NCBI GenBank assembly: GCA_913774955.1
Contig: CAJYKV010000015.1
Span: 248,001-312,000, forward strand
Source: an uncultured Acidovorax sp.
GTDB taxonomy: Bacteria; Pseudomonadota; Gammaproteobacteria; Burkholderiales; Burkholderiaceae_C
Direction of reading: 5' to 3'
Length of the DNA stretch: 64,000 bases
This document shows positions 1 to 10,120 of the stretch, piece by piece; position 1 is the first letter of the stretch, and each line of letters begins with the position of its first letter. The notes under the pieces were generated by a model. It had not been told where the DNA came from. It worked only from the letters and a program-made list of their open reading frames with translations, and ran no database searches. A program made the translations under genes and the position numbers.

Positions 1-155
1 AGCGCCGAGGAGAAGTAGGGCGCGCCCAGCTCGCGCAGCACCGCGTCCCGCGGCGCACCCGGCCGCAGGAAATCGGGCGACGCGCAGGCCACCAGCAGCA
101 CGGCCAGGCACGCCACCGCGGCGCGGCGCCAGAGCGTGGCCGCGCGTCCGGTCAT
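1..155 (-). CDS. lipoprotein, N-terminal part only (runs off the window)
   Basis: Only the first 51 codons are inside the window. The reading begins at 155 and encodes a basic n-region ([11 protein letters not shown]), a short hydrophobic stretch and the lipobox LVAC with Cys24 as the predicted lipidated residue, so this is an exported lipoprotein. Just after the Cys is a segment of the type [15 protein letters not shown], which resembles the PGMSxxEVxxxLGxP segment of BamE/SmpA-type small outer membrane lipoproteins; with the remainder missing this is only a resemblance. Its start codon overlaps the def stop codon (ATGA), so it is translationally coupled to def. Confidence is good for a lipoprotein and low for the family. 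Confidence 0.7.
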   Translation of the reverse strand, partial: MTGRAATLWRRAAVACLAVLLVACASPDFLRPGAPRDAVLRELGAPYFSSA

Positions 156-661
156 GCCCGCGCCCTTTGCTGCTGCTTGACCAGCTTGGTCTTGATGCGG
201 TTGCGCTTCAGGGGCGAGAGGTATTCGACGAACACCTTGCCCAGCAGGTGGTCCATCTCGTGCTGGATGCAGATCGCCATCAGGCCCTCGGCCTCGATCT
301 CGCGCGACTGGCCCTGGGCGTCCAGGGCGCGCACGCGCACGGCGGTGGAGCGCTCGACGCCGTCGTAGATGCCGGGCACCGACAGGCAGCCTTCCTCGCC
401 GACCTGCTTCTCATCGCTGGCCCAGAGGATCTCGGGATTGATGAGCACCACCGGGGTGTCGCGGTCTTCGGACACGTCCATGGTGATGATCCGTTCGTGC
501 ACGTCCACCTGCGTGGCCGCCAGGCCGATGCCCTGCGCGTCATACATCGTCTCGAACATGTCGTCCAGCAGCGCACGCACGCGGTCGTCCACCGCCGCGA
601 CGGGCTGGGCCACCTTGTGCAGGCGGGGATCGGGATAGCAGAGGATGGGAAGGAGGGCCAT
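152..661 (-). CDS. def: peptide deformylase
   Basis: 169-residue peptide deformylase, the metalloenzyme that removes the formyl group from the N-terminal Met of nascent proteins. All three family motifs are intact: GIGLAA (residues 44-49), EGCLSVP (90-96, metal-ligand Cys92) and HEMDH (134-138, the two His ligands and catalytic Glu135). The length is normal. The start at [14 protein letters not shown] is the conserved family N-terminus; the longer open frame upstream of it is rejected. The following lipoprotein gene overlaps by four bases. The gene is divergent from the LysM gene across a 217-bp spacer. Confidence 0.97.
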   Translation of the reverse strand: MALLPILCYPDPRLHKVAQPVAAVDDRVRALLDDMFETMYDAQGIGLAATQVDVHERIITMDVSEDRDTPVVLINPEILWASDEKQVGEEGCLSVPGIYDGVERSTAVRVRALDAQGQSREIEAEGLMAICIQHEMDHLLGKVFVEYLSPLKRNRIKTKLVKQQQRARA

Positions 662-722
662 GGGAGAGACGGGCGGAGATGTCGCTATTTTCGCCACTTT
701 CGTGCGGCGGCGTCGCGGGCCG

Positions 723-740
723 GGGCAATAATCATTGCCC
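723..740. promoter_or_regulatory. inverted repeat in the def/LysM divergent spacer
   Basis: Perfect 7-bp arms GGGCAAT and ATTGCCC around a 4-bp AATC centre. It lies about 60 bp upstream of the def start codon and about 140 bp upstream of the LysM gene. The size and symmetry suit a dimeric regulator's operator, or a small hairpin. No regulator is identified, and it could be coincidental. Confidence 0.35.
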
Positions 741-878
741 GATCCAGGGCTTGGGGCCAGAATCCGCAGAGATTTGTAACGTATCGGCCGGCAAGTTTTG
801 TCACCAGCAAGACGGCCCGCTGCCAGCGAGGGGCGCTTTGCGATGTGTGCTGACAAGAGCAACGACGGGATCGAGACC

Positions 879-2093
879 ATGAAGCCATCTGCCCGCCCGG
901 GCACTGCCCTGCCGGGCGTCCTGGCGCTGGCCGCGGCAGCAGCGCTGCTGGCCCCCGTGGCCGCGCAGGCGCAGAACTATCCCATCACGTCCGACCAGCG
1001 CGCCACGGCCCAGCAGGTGGCCTCCCGCGGCGTGCCGCTGGCCGAGCTGGCACCCAACGCGCCCGACACCTATGTCGTCAAGCGCGGCGACACGCTCTGG
1101 GCCATCTCCGGCATGTACCTGCTGCGGCCCTGGCGCTGGCCCGAGCTCTGGGGCATGAACCTGCAGTCCATCCCCAACCCGCACCTCATCTTCCCCGGCC
1201 AGACGCTCTACCTCGAGAAGATCGACGGCTACGCCCGGCTGCGCACGGCGCGCGGCGGCACCGGAGGCGATTCCGAGACGGTGCGCGTTTCCCCGCGCAC
1301 GCGCACCGACAGCCTGGCCGGCACCGCGCTGCCCACGCTGCCGCCGCACCTCATCGAGCCGTTCCTGGTCGAGCCGCTGGTGGTGGACGAACTGACCTTC
1401 TCGCAGGCGCCGCGCATCGTGGCCACGGTGGACGAGCGCGTGCTCATGGCGAACGGTGACCGCGCCTATGCCCGCGGCCCGGCCGGCCAGCCGCTGCGCC
1501 TGGAACCCTCGACGCCCCGGCTCTACCGCGTGTTCCGCAACGCCGTCCCCATGAAGGATCCGGAGTCCGGCGAGATCCTGGGCTACGAAGCCCAGTACGT
1601 CGGCCGTGCCGAACTGTTGCGCGGCGAGACCACGGCGGAGACCCGCACGCCCGACGGCGTGACGACCGACGTGGTGCCCGCCACCATCGAGCTCTCCCGC
1701 GCCAAGGAAGAGATCCGCTTCGGCGACCGCCTGCTGCCCGCGCCCGAGCGCGGCTACGCCAGCTACACGCCCCAGGCGCCGCAGTTCGCCGTGGATGCGC
1801 GCGTAGTGTCCATCTACGGCAGCGCGGCCGTGGCGAACGCGGCGCAGAACCAGGTGGTGGCGATCAACCGCGGCACGCGCGACGGCATGCAGCCCGGCCT
1901 CGTGCTCACCGTGCTCACCAAGGGCGAGCGCATCGTCGACAAGACCGATCCGGACCGCGGCACCATCAAGCTGCCGAGCGAGGCCAACGGCACGGGCATG
2001 GTGTTCCGCACGTTCGACCGCGTCTCGTACGTGCTGCTGCTGCAGGTGCGGCAGGGCGTGCGCGTGGGCGACCGCCTCGTGAACCCGCAGTAG
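879..2093 (+). CDS. LysM-domain exported protein
   Basis: 404-residue exported protein. The start chosen at 879 (MKPSARPG) gives a classic Sec signal peptide ending in AQA near residue 30; an upstream in-frame ATG would add an implausible extension. One LysM domain begins at about residue 64 ([14 protein letters not shown]) and would bind peptidoglycan glycan chains. The remaining 300 residues have no catalytic motif I recognise. LysM proteins of this size sit next to dprA and def in many beta-proteobacteria, as here: dprA begins 49 bp downstream. A structural or cell-wall-maintenance role is an inference from the LysM domain. Confidence 0.9.
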   Translation: MKPSARPGTALPGVLALAAAAALLAPVAAQAQNYPITSDQRATAQQVASRGVPLAELAPNAPDTYVVKRGDTLWAISGMYLLRPWRWPELWGMNLQSIPNPHLIFPGQTLYLEKIDGYARLRTARGGTGGDSETVRVSPRTRTDSLAGTALPTLPPHLIEPFLVEPLVVDELTFSQAPRIVATVDERVLMANGDRAYARGPAGQPLRLEPSTPRLYRVFRNAVPMKDPESGEILGYEAQYVGRAELLRGETTAETRTPDGVTTDVVPATIELSRAKEEIRFGDRLLPAPERGYASYTPQAPQFAVDARVVSIYGSAAVANAAQNQVVAINRGTRDGMQPGLVLTVLTKGERIVDKTDPDRGTIKLPSEANGTGMVFRTFDRVSYVLLLQVRQGVRVGDRLVNPQ

Positions 2094-2142
2094 GCGCGGC
2101 CAAAGTAACGCGGCCGTGGCGCCGCGCCGCTATGCTCGCCGC

Positions 2143-3390
2143 ATGCAACGCGACGAACTCTCCGCATGGCTGCGCCTCACGCTCACCTCCGGCGTGGGCC
2201 CGGGCACGGCGCGGCGGCTGCTGGTTGCCTTCGGCCTGCCGCAGCAGATCTTCCTGCAGCCGGAAGATGCCCTGGCGGCGCTCGCCACGCCATCGCAGGT
2301 GAAGGCGCTGTGCGCCGTCCCGCCCAGCCTCGCCGCGCTGGAAGAGGCCACGTGGCAATGGCTGCATGCCCCCGCGCCCGAAGAGGGCGACCCGGAAGGC
2401 GAGCCGCCCGTGCGGCGCATCGTGACGCTGGGCGACGCGGCCTATCCGCCCGCGCTGCTGACGATCGAAGACCCGCCGCTCCTGCTGCACCTGACGGGCG
2501 CGGCGCGGTGGCTGGACGGCGATGGCCCGCGCTTCTGGCCGATGGAGCGCTGCGTGGCGATCGTCGGCAGCCGCAATCCGACGGCCCAGGGCGCGGAGAA
2601 TGCCCGGCAGTTCGGGCGCGCGCTGCGCGGTGCCGGCCTGTGCATCGTCTCCGGGCTGGCGCTCGGAATCGATGCCGCCGCCCACGAGGGCGCGCTGGAG
2701 GCCGGTCGCGGGCCGGGCGGCGGTGAGGCAGCCCATCCGAGCACGATCGCCGTCGTCGGCACGGGGCTGGACCGGGTCTATCCGGCCCGGCACCGCACGC
2801 TGGCGCACCGCATCGCGCGGCAGGGCGTGGTCGTCAGCGAATACCCGCAGGGCACGCCGCCGCTGGCCGGCAACTTCCCGCGGCGCAACCGCCTCATCGC
2901 CGCGCTGTCGCAGGGCACGCTCGTGGTCGAGGCGGCGCTCGCCTCCGGCTCGCTCGTCACGGCCCGGCTGGCCTCGGAGCAGGGGCGCGAGGTGTTCGCC
3001 ATTCCCGGCTCCATCCACGCGCCGCAGTCGCGCGGCTGCCATGCGCTCATCCGGCAGGGCGCCAAGCTCGTCGAGTCCGCGCAGGACGTGCTGGAGGAGC
3101 TGCGCCTGCCCGCGTCCGCGGCGGCACGCGCCACGGAAGGCCAGGCCGCGCACGGCAACGAGGATGAGGGGAGCGGAAGCGGTGGCGATGCCGGGCGGGA
3201 CTCCATCGACACGGGCCCGCATGCCGGGGTGCTGTCGGCCCTGGGTTTCGATCCCACGGGGCTGGATGCCCTGGGGGCCCGGACCGGCATGGACGCCTCC
3301 CGGCTGCAGGTGGCCCTGCTCGAACTCGAGCTGGATGGGCACGTGGCCCGGCTGCCCGGCGGGCTCTTCCAGCGCATGGCGCGGGGGTGA
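2143..3390 (+). CDS. dprA: DNA-processing protein A (transformation)
   Basis: 415-residue DprA/Smf. It binds incoming single-stranded DNA and loads RecA during natural transformation. The Rossmann-like core starts near residue 139 (VAIVGSRNPTAQG) and continues through SGLALGIDAAAHEGAL, followed by YPxxHRTLAHRI-type and NFPRRNRLIAALS segments typical of the family. A short Gly-rich insertion (GRGPGGGEAAHP) follows the GIDAAAH motif. The last 60 residues form the usual winged-helix-like C-terminal domain (LDALGARTGMDASRLQVALL). The start MQRDELSAWLRL was chosen over an upstream Met because it matches the family N-terminus. Confidence 0.95.
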   Translation: MQRDELSAWLRLTLTSGVGPGTARRLLVAFGLPQQIFLQPEDALAALATPSQVKALCAVPPSLAALEEATWQWLHAPAPEEGDPEGEPPVRRIVTLGDAAYPPALLTIEDPPLLLHLTGAARWLDGDGPRFWPMERCVAIVGSRNPTAQGAENARQFGRALRGAGLCIVSGLALGIDAAAHEGALEAGRGPGGGEAAHPSTIAVVGTGLDRVYPARHRTLAHRIARQGVVVSEYPQGTPPLAGNFPRRNRLIAALSQGTLVVEAALASGSLVTARLASEQGREVFAIPGSIHAPQSRGCHALIRQGAKLVESAQDVLEELRLPASAAARATEGQAAHGNEDEGSGSGGDAGRDSIDTGPHAGVLSALGFDPTGLDALGARTGMDASRLQVALLELELDGHVARLPGGLFQRMARG

Positions 3391-3444
3391 ACCCGCCGGC
3401 CGCGTGGCCCCTGCCGGGTGCAGTGCGATGCCGGGGCGGCCTTC

Positions 3445-4383
3445 TTACACGTCCAGCATCAGCCGCAGGTTCTGCACGGCCGCGCCGCTCGCGCCCTTGC
3501 CGAGGTTGTCCAGGCGGGCGACGAGCACGGCATGCCGGTGGGTCTCGTTCGCGAACACGCGGATCTCCAGCATGTTGGTGTCGTTCAGCGCCAGCGGATC
3601 GAGCTTGCCGTCCTCGGTGGGCGGCAGCACGCGCACCCACTGCTCCGGCGTGTTGCTGCGCGCATAGTGCGCGGCCAGGGCATCGTGCAGGTCGGCGCCC
3701 TTGGGCGCGCCCGGCAGCAGGTCGAGGTGCAGGGGCAGCTGCACCAGCATGCCCTGCGCGAAATTGCCCACCGACGGCACGAAGATCGGCCGGCGCGTGA
3801 GGCCCGTGTACTTCATGATCTCGGGCAGGTGCTTGTGCGACAGGCCCAGCCCGTACATCTCGAACGGCGCGGCCTCGCCCTTCTCGTAGGCCTCGATCAT
3901 CGTGCGGCCGCCGCCCGTGTAGCCGCTCACCGAAGGCAGCGCGATGGGATGGTCGGCCGGCACCAGGCCGGCATCCACCAGCGGGCGCAGCAGCGCGATG
4001 GCGCCGGTGGCGTAGCAGCCGGGGTTCGCCACGCGCGTGGCGCTCGCCACGTCGGCGCGCTGGCCCGGGGCCAGTTCGGGAAAGCCGAACACCCAGCCCG
4101 GCGCCGTGCGGTGCGCCGTGCTGGCGTCGATGATCTTGATCGTGCGGCCCGTGGCCGCCTCGATGCCGTCGACCAGCGCCACCGTCTCGCGCGCCGCGTC
4201 GTCGTGCAGGCAGAGCACCACCATGTCCACGCCGGCGATCAGGTCGCGCTTGGCGGACGCGTCCTTGCGCAGTTCCGGCGCGATGCTCACGAGTTCCACC
4301 TGCGGCATCGCCTGCAGGCGTTCGCGGATCTGCAGACCCGTGGTGCCGGCTTCGCCGTCGATGAAGATCTTGGCCATGGACAT
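3445..4383 (-). CDS. argC: N-acetyl-gamma-glutamyl-phosphate reductase (type 2)
   Basis: 312-residue NADPH-dependent reductase for the third step of arginine synthesis (N-acetylglutamyl phosphate to the semialdehyde). The short length and N-terminus [15 protein letters not shown] identify the type 2 (ArgC2) branch. The nucleophile is Cys123 in the motif NPGCYATGA. The start at 4383 (MSMAKIF) is preferred over 4377 because an AGGAG Shine-Dalgarno sequence lies 5 nt upstream of it. The gene is divergent from sucC, with a 174-bp shared upstream region. Confidence 0.95.
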   Translation of the reverse strand: MSMAKIFIDGEAGTTGLQIRERLQAMPQVELVSIAPELRKDASAKRDLIAGVDMVVLCLHDDAARETVALVDGIEAATGRTIKIIDASTAHRTAPGWVFGFPELAPGQRADVASATRVANPGCYATGAIALLRPLVDAGLVPADHPIALPSVSGYTGGGRTMIEAYEKGEAAPFEMYGLGLSHKHLPEIMKYTGLTRRPIFVPSVGNFAQGMLVQLPLHLDLLPGAPKGADLHDALAAHYARSNTPEQWVRVLPPTEDGKLDPLALNDTNMLEIRVFANETHRHAVLVARLDNLGKGASGAAVQNLRLMLDV

Positions 4384-4557
4384 GGAGACTCCTGAAAGGG
4401 GGAGGGGCGCGGAAAGCCGGCGCAGGGCTACGTGACTCCCGCAGGGGATGGTGCGTCGCAGCATGATACAGTCGCCGGCTGCCATGTCACCCGCCCGCGG
4501 CCAGACATCCGGTCATGGCAAACGGGTAACCACCATCCTTCCCCTGAGAGAGACCTC

Positions 4558-5718
<1,161 letters not shown>

Positions 5719-5733
5719 GCCCGGAGAACACTC

Positions 5734-6630
5734 ATGTCGATCTACATCAACAAAGACACCAAGGTCATCACCCAAGGCATCACGGGCAAGACGGGCCAGT
5801 TCCACACCGAGAAGTGCCAGGAATACGCGAACGGCAAGAACTGCTTCGTGGCCGGCGTGAACCCGAAGAAGGCCGGCGAGTCGATCTTCAACATCCCGAT
5901 CTACGGCAGCGTCAAGGAAGCCGCCCAGCAGACCGGCGCCACCGTGTCGGTGATCTACGTGCCGCCCGCGGGCGCCGCCGCCGCGATCTGGGAAGCCGTC
6001 GAGGCCGACCTGGACATGGCGATCTGCATCACCGAAGGCATCCCCGTGCGCGACATGCTCGAAGTGCGCAACAAGATGAAGGCCAAGGAAGCCGCCGGCG
6101 GCAAGAAGACCCTGCTGCTGGGCCCCAACTGCCCCGGCCTGATCACGCCCGACGAGATCAAGATCGGCATCATGCCCGGCCACATCCATCGCAAGGGCCG
6201 CATCGGCGTGGTCTCGCGCTCCGGCACGCTGACCTATGAAGCCGTGGCCATGCTGACCGAAGTCGGCCTGGGCCAGTCGAGCGCCGTGGGCATCGGCGGC
6301 GACCCGATCAACGGCCTGAAGCACATCGACGTGATGAAGGCCTTCAACGACGATCCCGACACCGACGCCGTCATCATGATCGGCGAAATCGGCGGTCCGG
6401 ACGAAGCCGAAGCCGCCCAATGGTGCAAGGCCAACATGAAGAAGCCGATCGTCGGCTTCATCGCCGGCGTCACCGCCCCTCCCGGCAAGCGCATGGGCCA
6501 CGCCGGCGCGCTGATCTCCGGTGGCGCCGACACGGCCGATGCCAAGCTCGCCATCATGGAAGAGTCGGGCTTCGTCATCACGCGCAACCCGTCCGAACTC
6601 GGCAAGCTGCTCAAGGCCCAGCTGAAGTAA
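5734..6630 (+). CDS. sucD: succinyl-CoA synthetase, alpha subunit
   Basis: 298-residue alpha subunit, which binds CoA in its N-terminal Rossmann domain ([11 protein letters not shown], about residues 14-24) and carries the phosphohistidine intermediate. The active-site His256 sits in GHAGALISG. The segment [16 protein letters not shown] is also diagnostic. It is the second gene of sucCD. A perfect 15-bp stem hairpin about 110 bp downstream may terminate the transcript. Confidence 0.98.
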   Translation: MSIYINKDTKVITQGITGKTGQFHTEKCQEYANGKNCFVAGVNPKKAGESIFNIPIYGSVKEAAQQTGATVSVIYVPPAGAAAAIWEAVEADLDMAICITEGIPVRDMLEVRNKMKAKEAAGGKKTLLLGPNCPGLITPDEIKIGIMPGHIHRKGRIGVVSRSGTLTYEAVAMLTEVGLGQSSAVGIGGDPINGLKHIDVMKAFNDDPDTDAVIMIGEIGGPDEAEAAQWCKANMKKPIVGFIAGVTAPPGKRMGHAGALISGGADTADAKLAIMEESGFVITRNPSELGKLLKAQLK

Positions 6631-6740
6631 GGACCGCCGCGGTTCCGCTGCCCGGAAGGGCGGCGCACGGCATGCGCCACTAAGCAGAACTACGCACTCC
6701 GGTGCGTGGCCTGCCCGCTACACTGTGCGCTCCCAAAAAG

Positions 6741-6774
6741 AGAGGCGCCCGAAACGCAGGTTTCGGGCGCCTCT
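6741..6774 (+). terminator. strong hairpin between sucD and the TerC gene
   Basis: A perfect 15-bp stem (AGAGGCGCCCGAAAC / GTTTCGGGCGCCTCT) closes a 4-nt loop. On the plus strand it is followed by only a short T stretch (CTTGCATT), while the minus strand has a CTTTTT run after it, so it may work in both directions. The likely role is sucCD termination. It sits only 27 bp before the next start codon, so it could also limit read-through into the TerC gene. Confidence 0.65.
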
Positions 6775-6801
6775 TGCATTCATAACAGTGGAGCAACCGC
6801 C

Positions 6802-7488
6802 ATGGAATTCCTGCAGACCGCCGACTTCTGGATCGGCCTGGTGAAGATCGTCTGGATCAACATCATCCTCTCGGGCGACAACGCCGTCGTCATCGCCCTG
6901 GCAGCCCGTTCGCTGCCCCCGCACCAGCAGAAGAAGGCCATCGCCTGGGGTTCCGGCGCCGCCGTCTTCCTGCGCATCGTGCTCACCGTGGTGGCGGCCA
7001 AGCTGCTCGAGCTCTCCTTCCTGCAGATCATCGGCGGCTGTCTGCTGCTCTGGATCGGCTTCCAGCTGCTGACGGAAGGCGACGAGGAAGAGGGCGAATC
7101 CAAGGCCAATGGCGGGCTGATGGCCGCCGTGCGCACCATCCTCATCGCCGACCTGGTGATGAGCCTGGACAACGTGATCGCCGTCGCCGCCGCGGCCCAC
7201 GGCAACATGGTGCTGCTCATCCTGGGCCTGGCCATCAGCATCCCGCTGGTCATCTTCGGCAGCACGCTCATGATCAAGCTGATGGAGCGCTTCCCCGTCA
7301 TCGTCCTGCTGGGCGCCGGCCTGATCGGCTGGGTGGGCGGCGAGACCATCGTCAGCGACGTCGCTCTGCACGGCTACGTGATCGCCCATCCGTGGCTGCA
7401 CTACGTGGCGGCTGCCCTGGGCGCCCTGCTGGTGGTGGGCGGCGGCAAGTGGATGCAGATGCGGTCGCAGCGCCGGGCCGCTGCCTGA
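6802..7488 (+). CDS. TerC/YjbE family integral membrane protein (paralogue 1)
   Basis: 228-residue polytopic inner membrane protein of the TerC family (YjbE/YkoY branch), whose studied members export manganese or load it onto exported proteins. The paired acidic motifs SGDNAVVIALA (about residues 24-34) and SLDNVIAVAAAA (about 122-133) are the family signature and probable metal site. A short acidic loop (EGDEEEGES) lies at about residues 92-100. It differs from the second TerC gene at 19992-20717 in sequence and in having no recognisable riboswitch upstream. The start ATG at 6802 aligns exactly with the paralogue's MEFL start. The exact substrate is inferred from the family. Confidence 0.88.
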   Translation: MEFLQTADFWIGLVKIVWINIILSGDNAVVIALAARSLPPHQQKKAIAWGSGAAVFLRIVLTVVAAKLLELSFLQIIGGCLLLWIGFQLLTEGDEEEGESKANGGLMAAVRTILIADLVMSLDNVIAVAAAAHGNMVLLILGLAISIPLVIFGSTLMIKLMERFPVIVLLGAGLIGWVGGETIVSDVALHGYVIAHPWLHYVAAALGALLVVGGGKWMQMRSQRRAAA

Positions 7489-7779
7489 CGCCTCCCCCGG
7501 CGCCCGCAGTGGCGGGCCCCTGGTGGCCGGTCCGGGCCCGGGCCGGCCTGCCCGGCTCCCATCCGCTGCCGCGCCGATCGGCCGGACCGGCGGCGCAAGT
7601 ACCGCGGGTCACGCTCCGACCGCCATGCCTCGTCTATGATGCCCTCCGAGACGCACAGGGAAAAGGTATGGGGAATTTCACATGGCCGCAGCAATGACAC
7701 GCATGACCCTGGCGCTCGACCGCGCCGCCAGCCGCAACGCCCGGGGCCGCCTGCCGCGCATGCCTGGGGCCGGTGCGGC
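7489..7779. other. spacer between TerC and PP2C genes
   Basis: The 291-bp spacer has no supported gene. It contains GC-rich imperfect hairpins around 7520-7560 without a T-run, and a 29-codon open frame (7694-7783) whose stop overlaps the PP2C start codon (ATGA). That frame has no Shine-Dalgarno sequence and is not called. The PP2C promoter presumably lies here. Confidence 0.4.
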
Positions 7780-8589
7780 ATGAGCGCGCCCGAGCCCCTG
7801 GCGTACGAATTCTGCGCCCTGACAGACCAGGGGCGCGTGCGCTCCAACAACGAAGATGCGGTGACCGTCGACGTGCAGGCCCAGGTCGCCGTGCTCGCGG
7901 ACGGCATGGGCGGCTACAACGCCGGCGAGGTCGCCAGCCGCATGGCCACGGAACGCATCCGGGAGTGCCTCGTGCAGTGGCTGGACGGCGAAGGGCGCGA
8001 CGCGCCCACGGGCGAACTGCGGCATGCGATGGAAGTCTGCGTGGACTCCGCCAACCGCGCCATCTACGAAGCCTCCCACTCCAATGCGCAATACGCCGGC
8101 ATGGGAACGACCCTCGTCGTCGCCGCCTTCCGGCAGGACCGGCTCGTGCTCGGCCACATCGGCGATTCCCGCTGCTACCGCCTGCGGGACGGCGCCCTCC
8201 AGCAGATCACCCGCGACCACTCCTGGCTGCAGGAGCAGATCGATGCCGGCCTTCTCACGCCCCAGGAAGCAGCGGTCTCCGGCTTCCGCAACCTCGTCAC
8301 CCGGGCCATGGGCGTGGAGCCCACCGCTGCGCTGGAAGTCAACGAATTCCAGGTGCAGCCCGACGACCTGTTCATCCTGTGCTCCGACGGGCTGACGGAC
8401 ATGGTGGACGACGGCGAACTGCAGTCCCTGGCCGCTTTGCCCGAGCCGCTCGCGGAGCGGGCCATGCGCATGGTGGCCGCGGCCAACCAGCACGGCGGGC
8501 GCGACAACATCAGCGTGCTGCTGGTCCGCGCCGGCGACGCCGGCAAGAAGCGCGGGCTGGTGTCACGATTGTTGCTAGGTTCCGCCTGA
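7780..8589 (+). CDS. PP2C-type serine/threonine phosphatase
   Basis: 269-residue Stp1/PrpC-like cytosolic phosphatase that removes phosphate from Ser/Thr using two metal ions. Metal-binding motifs are present: NNED (Asp26), ADGMGG (Asp41), IGDSRCYRLR, SDGLTDMV and GGRDNISVLLV near the C-terminus. There are no transmembrane segments. The start MSAPEPLAYEFCALTDQG matches family N-termini. The next gene encodes a double-FHA protein, so the pair looks like a phospho-signalling module (FHA binds phosphothreonine and PP2C removes it). The matching kinase is not in the window. Confidence 0.93.
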   Translation: MSAPEPLAYEFCALTDQGRVRSNNEDAVTVDVQAQVAVLADGMGGYNAGEVASRMATERIRECLVQWLDGEGRDAPTGELRHAMEVCVDSANRAIYEASHSNAQYAGMGTTLVVAAFRQDRLVLGHIGDSRCYRLRDGALQQITRDHSWLQEQIDAGLLTPQEAAVSGFRNLVTRAMGVEPTAALEVNEFQVQPDDLFILCSDGLTDMVDDGELQSLAALPEPLAERAMRMVAAANQHGGRDNISVLLVRAGDAGKKRGLVSRLLLGSA

Positions 8590-8603
8590 AAGCCCGGGCA
8601 TGC

Positions 8604-8646
8604 AGACGGCAGACAGACGCATAGACGCATAGACAGATAGACAGAC
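8604..8646 (+). repeat. AGAC-based short tandem repeat before the FHA gene
   Basis: The stretch reads as repeated AGAC units mixed with GCAT/AGAT: octamers AGACGCAT twice, then AGACAGAT and AGACAGAC, preceded by further AGAC units. It ends 12 bp before the FHA start codon and directly abuts the GAGG ribosome-binding segment. Slippage here would alter promoter or leader spacing. Confidence 0.75.
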
Positions 8647-8658
8647 GAGGAACGGCTC

Positions 8659-9354
8659 ATGCCCAAAATGATCGTGTCGATCGACGGAGTGGTCATCAAG
8701 GAAGTGGCGCTCAGCAAGGAGCGCACGACGCTGGGGCGCCGGCCCTACAACGACATCGTCATCGACAACCTCGCCGTCAGCGGCGAGCACGCGGTACTGC
8801 ACATGGCGGGCGATGCCGTGGAGGTCGAGGACATCGGCAGCACCAACGGCACCTACGTGAACGGCCAGCCCATCAAGCGCCAGGCCCTGCGCAACGGCGA
8901 CCTGCTCGAAGTGGGCAAATACAAGATCCGCTTCATCCACGAAGCGGCCGGCGAGAACTACGAGAAGACCATGGTCTTCACCCCGGGCATGCAGCCCCCC
9001 CGCCCGGCGCCGCTGTCCCGCCCGGCCCCACTGTCCCGCCCCGCGCCGCTCGGCACCCTGCCGGGTATGGGCGCCGCGCCTGCCGCCGTGCCGCTGAACG
9101 CGACCATCCGTGTCGCTTCCGGCGCCGCCGCCGGCCGCGAAGTGGCTTTGGTCAAAGTCGTCACCACCATCGGCAAGCCCGGCGTCGCGGTGGCCTCGAT
9201 CACCAAGCGCCACCACGGCTTCGTCCTCTCCCATGTGGAAGGCGCGGACCGCCCCCGCCTCAACGGCCAGCCCATCGGCGCCGAGCCGATGCTGCTGCAG
9301 GACGGGGACCGCCTGGAGCTGGCGGGGACGGAAATGGAGTTCAGGCAGCGGTGA
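8659..9354 (+). CDS. double FHA-domain protein
   Basis: 231-residue soluble protein. FHA domain 1 (about residues 20-90) keeps the phosphothreonine-binding signature: LGRRPYNDIVIDN, SGEHA and STNGTYVNG. A Pro-rich linker (about 112-133) contains three copies of RPAPLS. A second, more divergent FHA-like domain (about 150-230) has RHHGFVL and LNGQPI but lacks the clean SxxH/STNG pattern, so it may not bind phosphopeptide. It lies 69 bp downstream of the PP2C gene and probably recognises proteins phosphorylated by a kinase encoded elsewhere. It could be linked to secretion or cell-division signalling; the sequence does not say which. Confidence 0.9.
   Translation: MPKMIVSIDGVVIKEVALSKERTTLGRRPYNDIVIDNLAVSGEHAVLHMAGDAVEVEDIGSTNGTYVNGQPIKRQALRNGDLLEVGKYKIRFIHEAAGENYEKTMVFTPGMQPPRPAPLSRPAPLSRPAPLGTLPGMGAAPAAVPLNATIRVASGAAAGREVALVKVVTTIGKPGVAVASITKRHHGFVLSHVEGADRPRLNGQPIGAEPMLLQDGDRLELAGTEMEFRQR
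9001..9053 (+). repeat. three 18-bp repeats in the FHA linker
   Basis: In-frame tandem 18-bp units encode RPAPLS, RPAPLS and RPAPLG. They form a flexible Pro-rich linker between the two FHA domains, and copy number could vary without a frameshift. Confidence 0.75.
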
Positions 9355-9474
9355 CCCAACAGTCGAGTTACGTTGGGTAGTCACTGCAATGGTTGGTGAC
9401 AGCCTTGGGTGACAAGAATGTCAGGTGCTTCCCACGGATGAGCGTGCGAGCGAGTACTTCGACCGGGTACTTCG

Positions 9475-9490
9475 TGGCACGCAACCTGCT
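9475..9490 (+). promoter_or_regulatory. sigma-54 (RpoN) promoter of the first pilin gene
   Basis: TGGCACG-CAAC-CTGCT matches the -24/-12 consensus TGGCACG-N4-TTGCW with one mismatch and correct GG-to-GC spacing. Transcription would start near 9501, leaving a leader of about 60 nt before the pilin ATG. Major pilin genes in Pseudomonas and other groups are RpoN/PilR-dependent, which supports the call. Confidence 0.8.
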
Positions 9491-9559
9491 AAGAAGGGGG
9501 TGAGCCTGCGAAATCCTTCTGCAGGTGGACATTCCAACTTGTTCCTTCGGGAGAGATTT

Positions 9560-9985
9560 ATGAAGCGTGCTGTTCAACAAGGTTTCACCTTGATCGAACT
9601 GATGATCGTTGTGGCGATCATCGGTATTCTGGCTGCCGTGGCCCTGCCGGCTTATCAGGACTATACGGTCCGCGCCAAGGTGTCGGAACTGGTGCTGGCT
9701 GCTAGCTCGGCACGTACCTGCGTGACGGAGTCGTTCCAGGCCAATGGCGCCCTGCCCAGTTCCGTCTCTGCCGACTGCTCCATCGCACAGGTCGGCAAGG
9801 TGTCGTCCGCAACCGTGGCTACCGCGACCAGCGGTGCCGTCATCTCCGTCATCGGTGCATCGTCCGCGCTGGGCAGCCCCTCCGCTGTGACCGTGTCGCT
9901 CAGCGGTGTGACGACCGGCGGTACGATCACCTGGACCTGCAGCGGTACGCCCACCAAGTACCTGCCGTCTTCCTGCCGCGGCTGA
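9560..9985 (+). CDS. pilA: type IV pilin, copy 1
   Basis: 141-residue type IVa major pilin. It has a short leader MKRAVQQG cleaved by PilD before Phe9, Glu at position +5 of the mature protein ([20 protein letters not shown]), and a hydrophobic N-terminal helix. The globular part has four Cys residues, the last pair (WTCSGTP and SSC near the C-terminus) forming the expected D-region loop. The central part is very rich in Ser and Thr. The start is fixed by the leader and a GGGAGAG ribosome site. A sigma-54 site lies upstream and a terminator follows. It functions in twitching, adhesion and DNA uptake. Confidence 0.95.
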   Translation: MKRAVQQGFTLIELMIVVAIIGILAAVALPAYQDYTVRAKVSELVLAASSARTCVTESFQANGALPSSVSADCSIAQVGKVSSATVATATSGAVISVIGASSALGSPSAVTVSLSGVTTGGTITWTCSGTPTKYLPSSCRG

Positions 9986-10051
9986 TACTGCCTGCGCGTG
10001 CGGGCCGCTTTTCGATGGGGCCTCCCCTGAGCGCACCGCACCGCAGCAATC

Positions 10052-10083
10052 GCCTGGCCGCTCAACCGGCCAGGCTTTTTTTT
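10052..10083 (+). terminator. Rho-independent terminator between the two pilin genes
   Basis: Perfect 9-bp stem GCCTGGCCG/CGGCCAGGC, 6-nt loop, then eight T residues. It ends the first pilin transcript, so the second pilin must rely on read-through or its own promoter. Confidence 0.92.
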
Positions 10084-10120
10084 GCCTCTTCTCGACCCGT
10101 CAGTTCAGGGGGACACGACG

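Noticed and set aside
7694-7783. 29-codon frame whose stop overlaps the PP2C start (ATGA)
   Set aside because: The overlap invites a coupled leader peptide, but there is no Shine-Dalgarno sequence and the composition is that of random GC-rich sequence.
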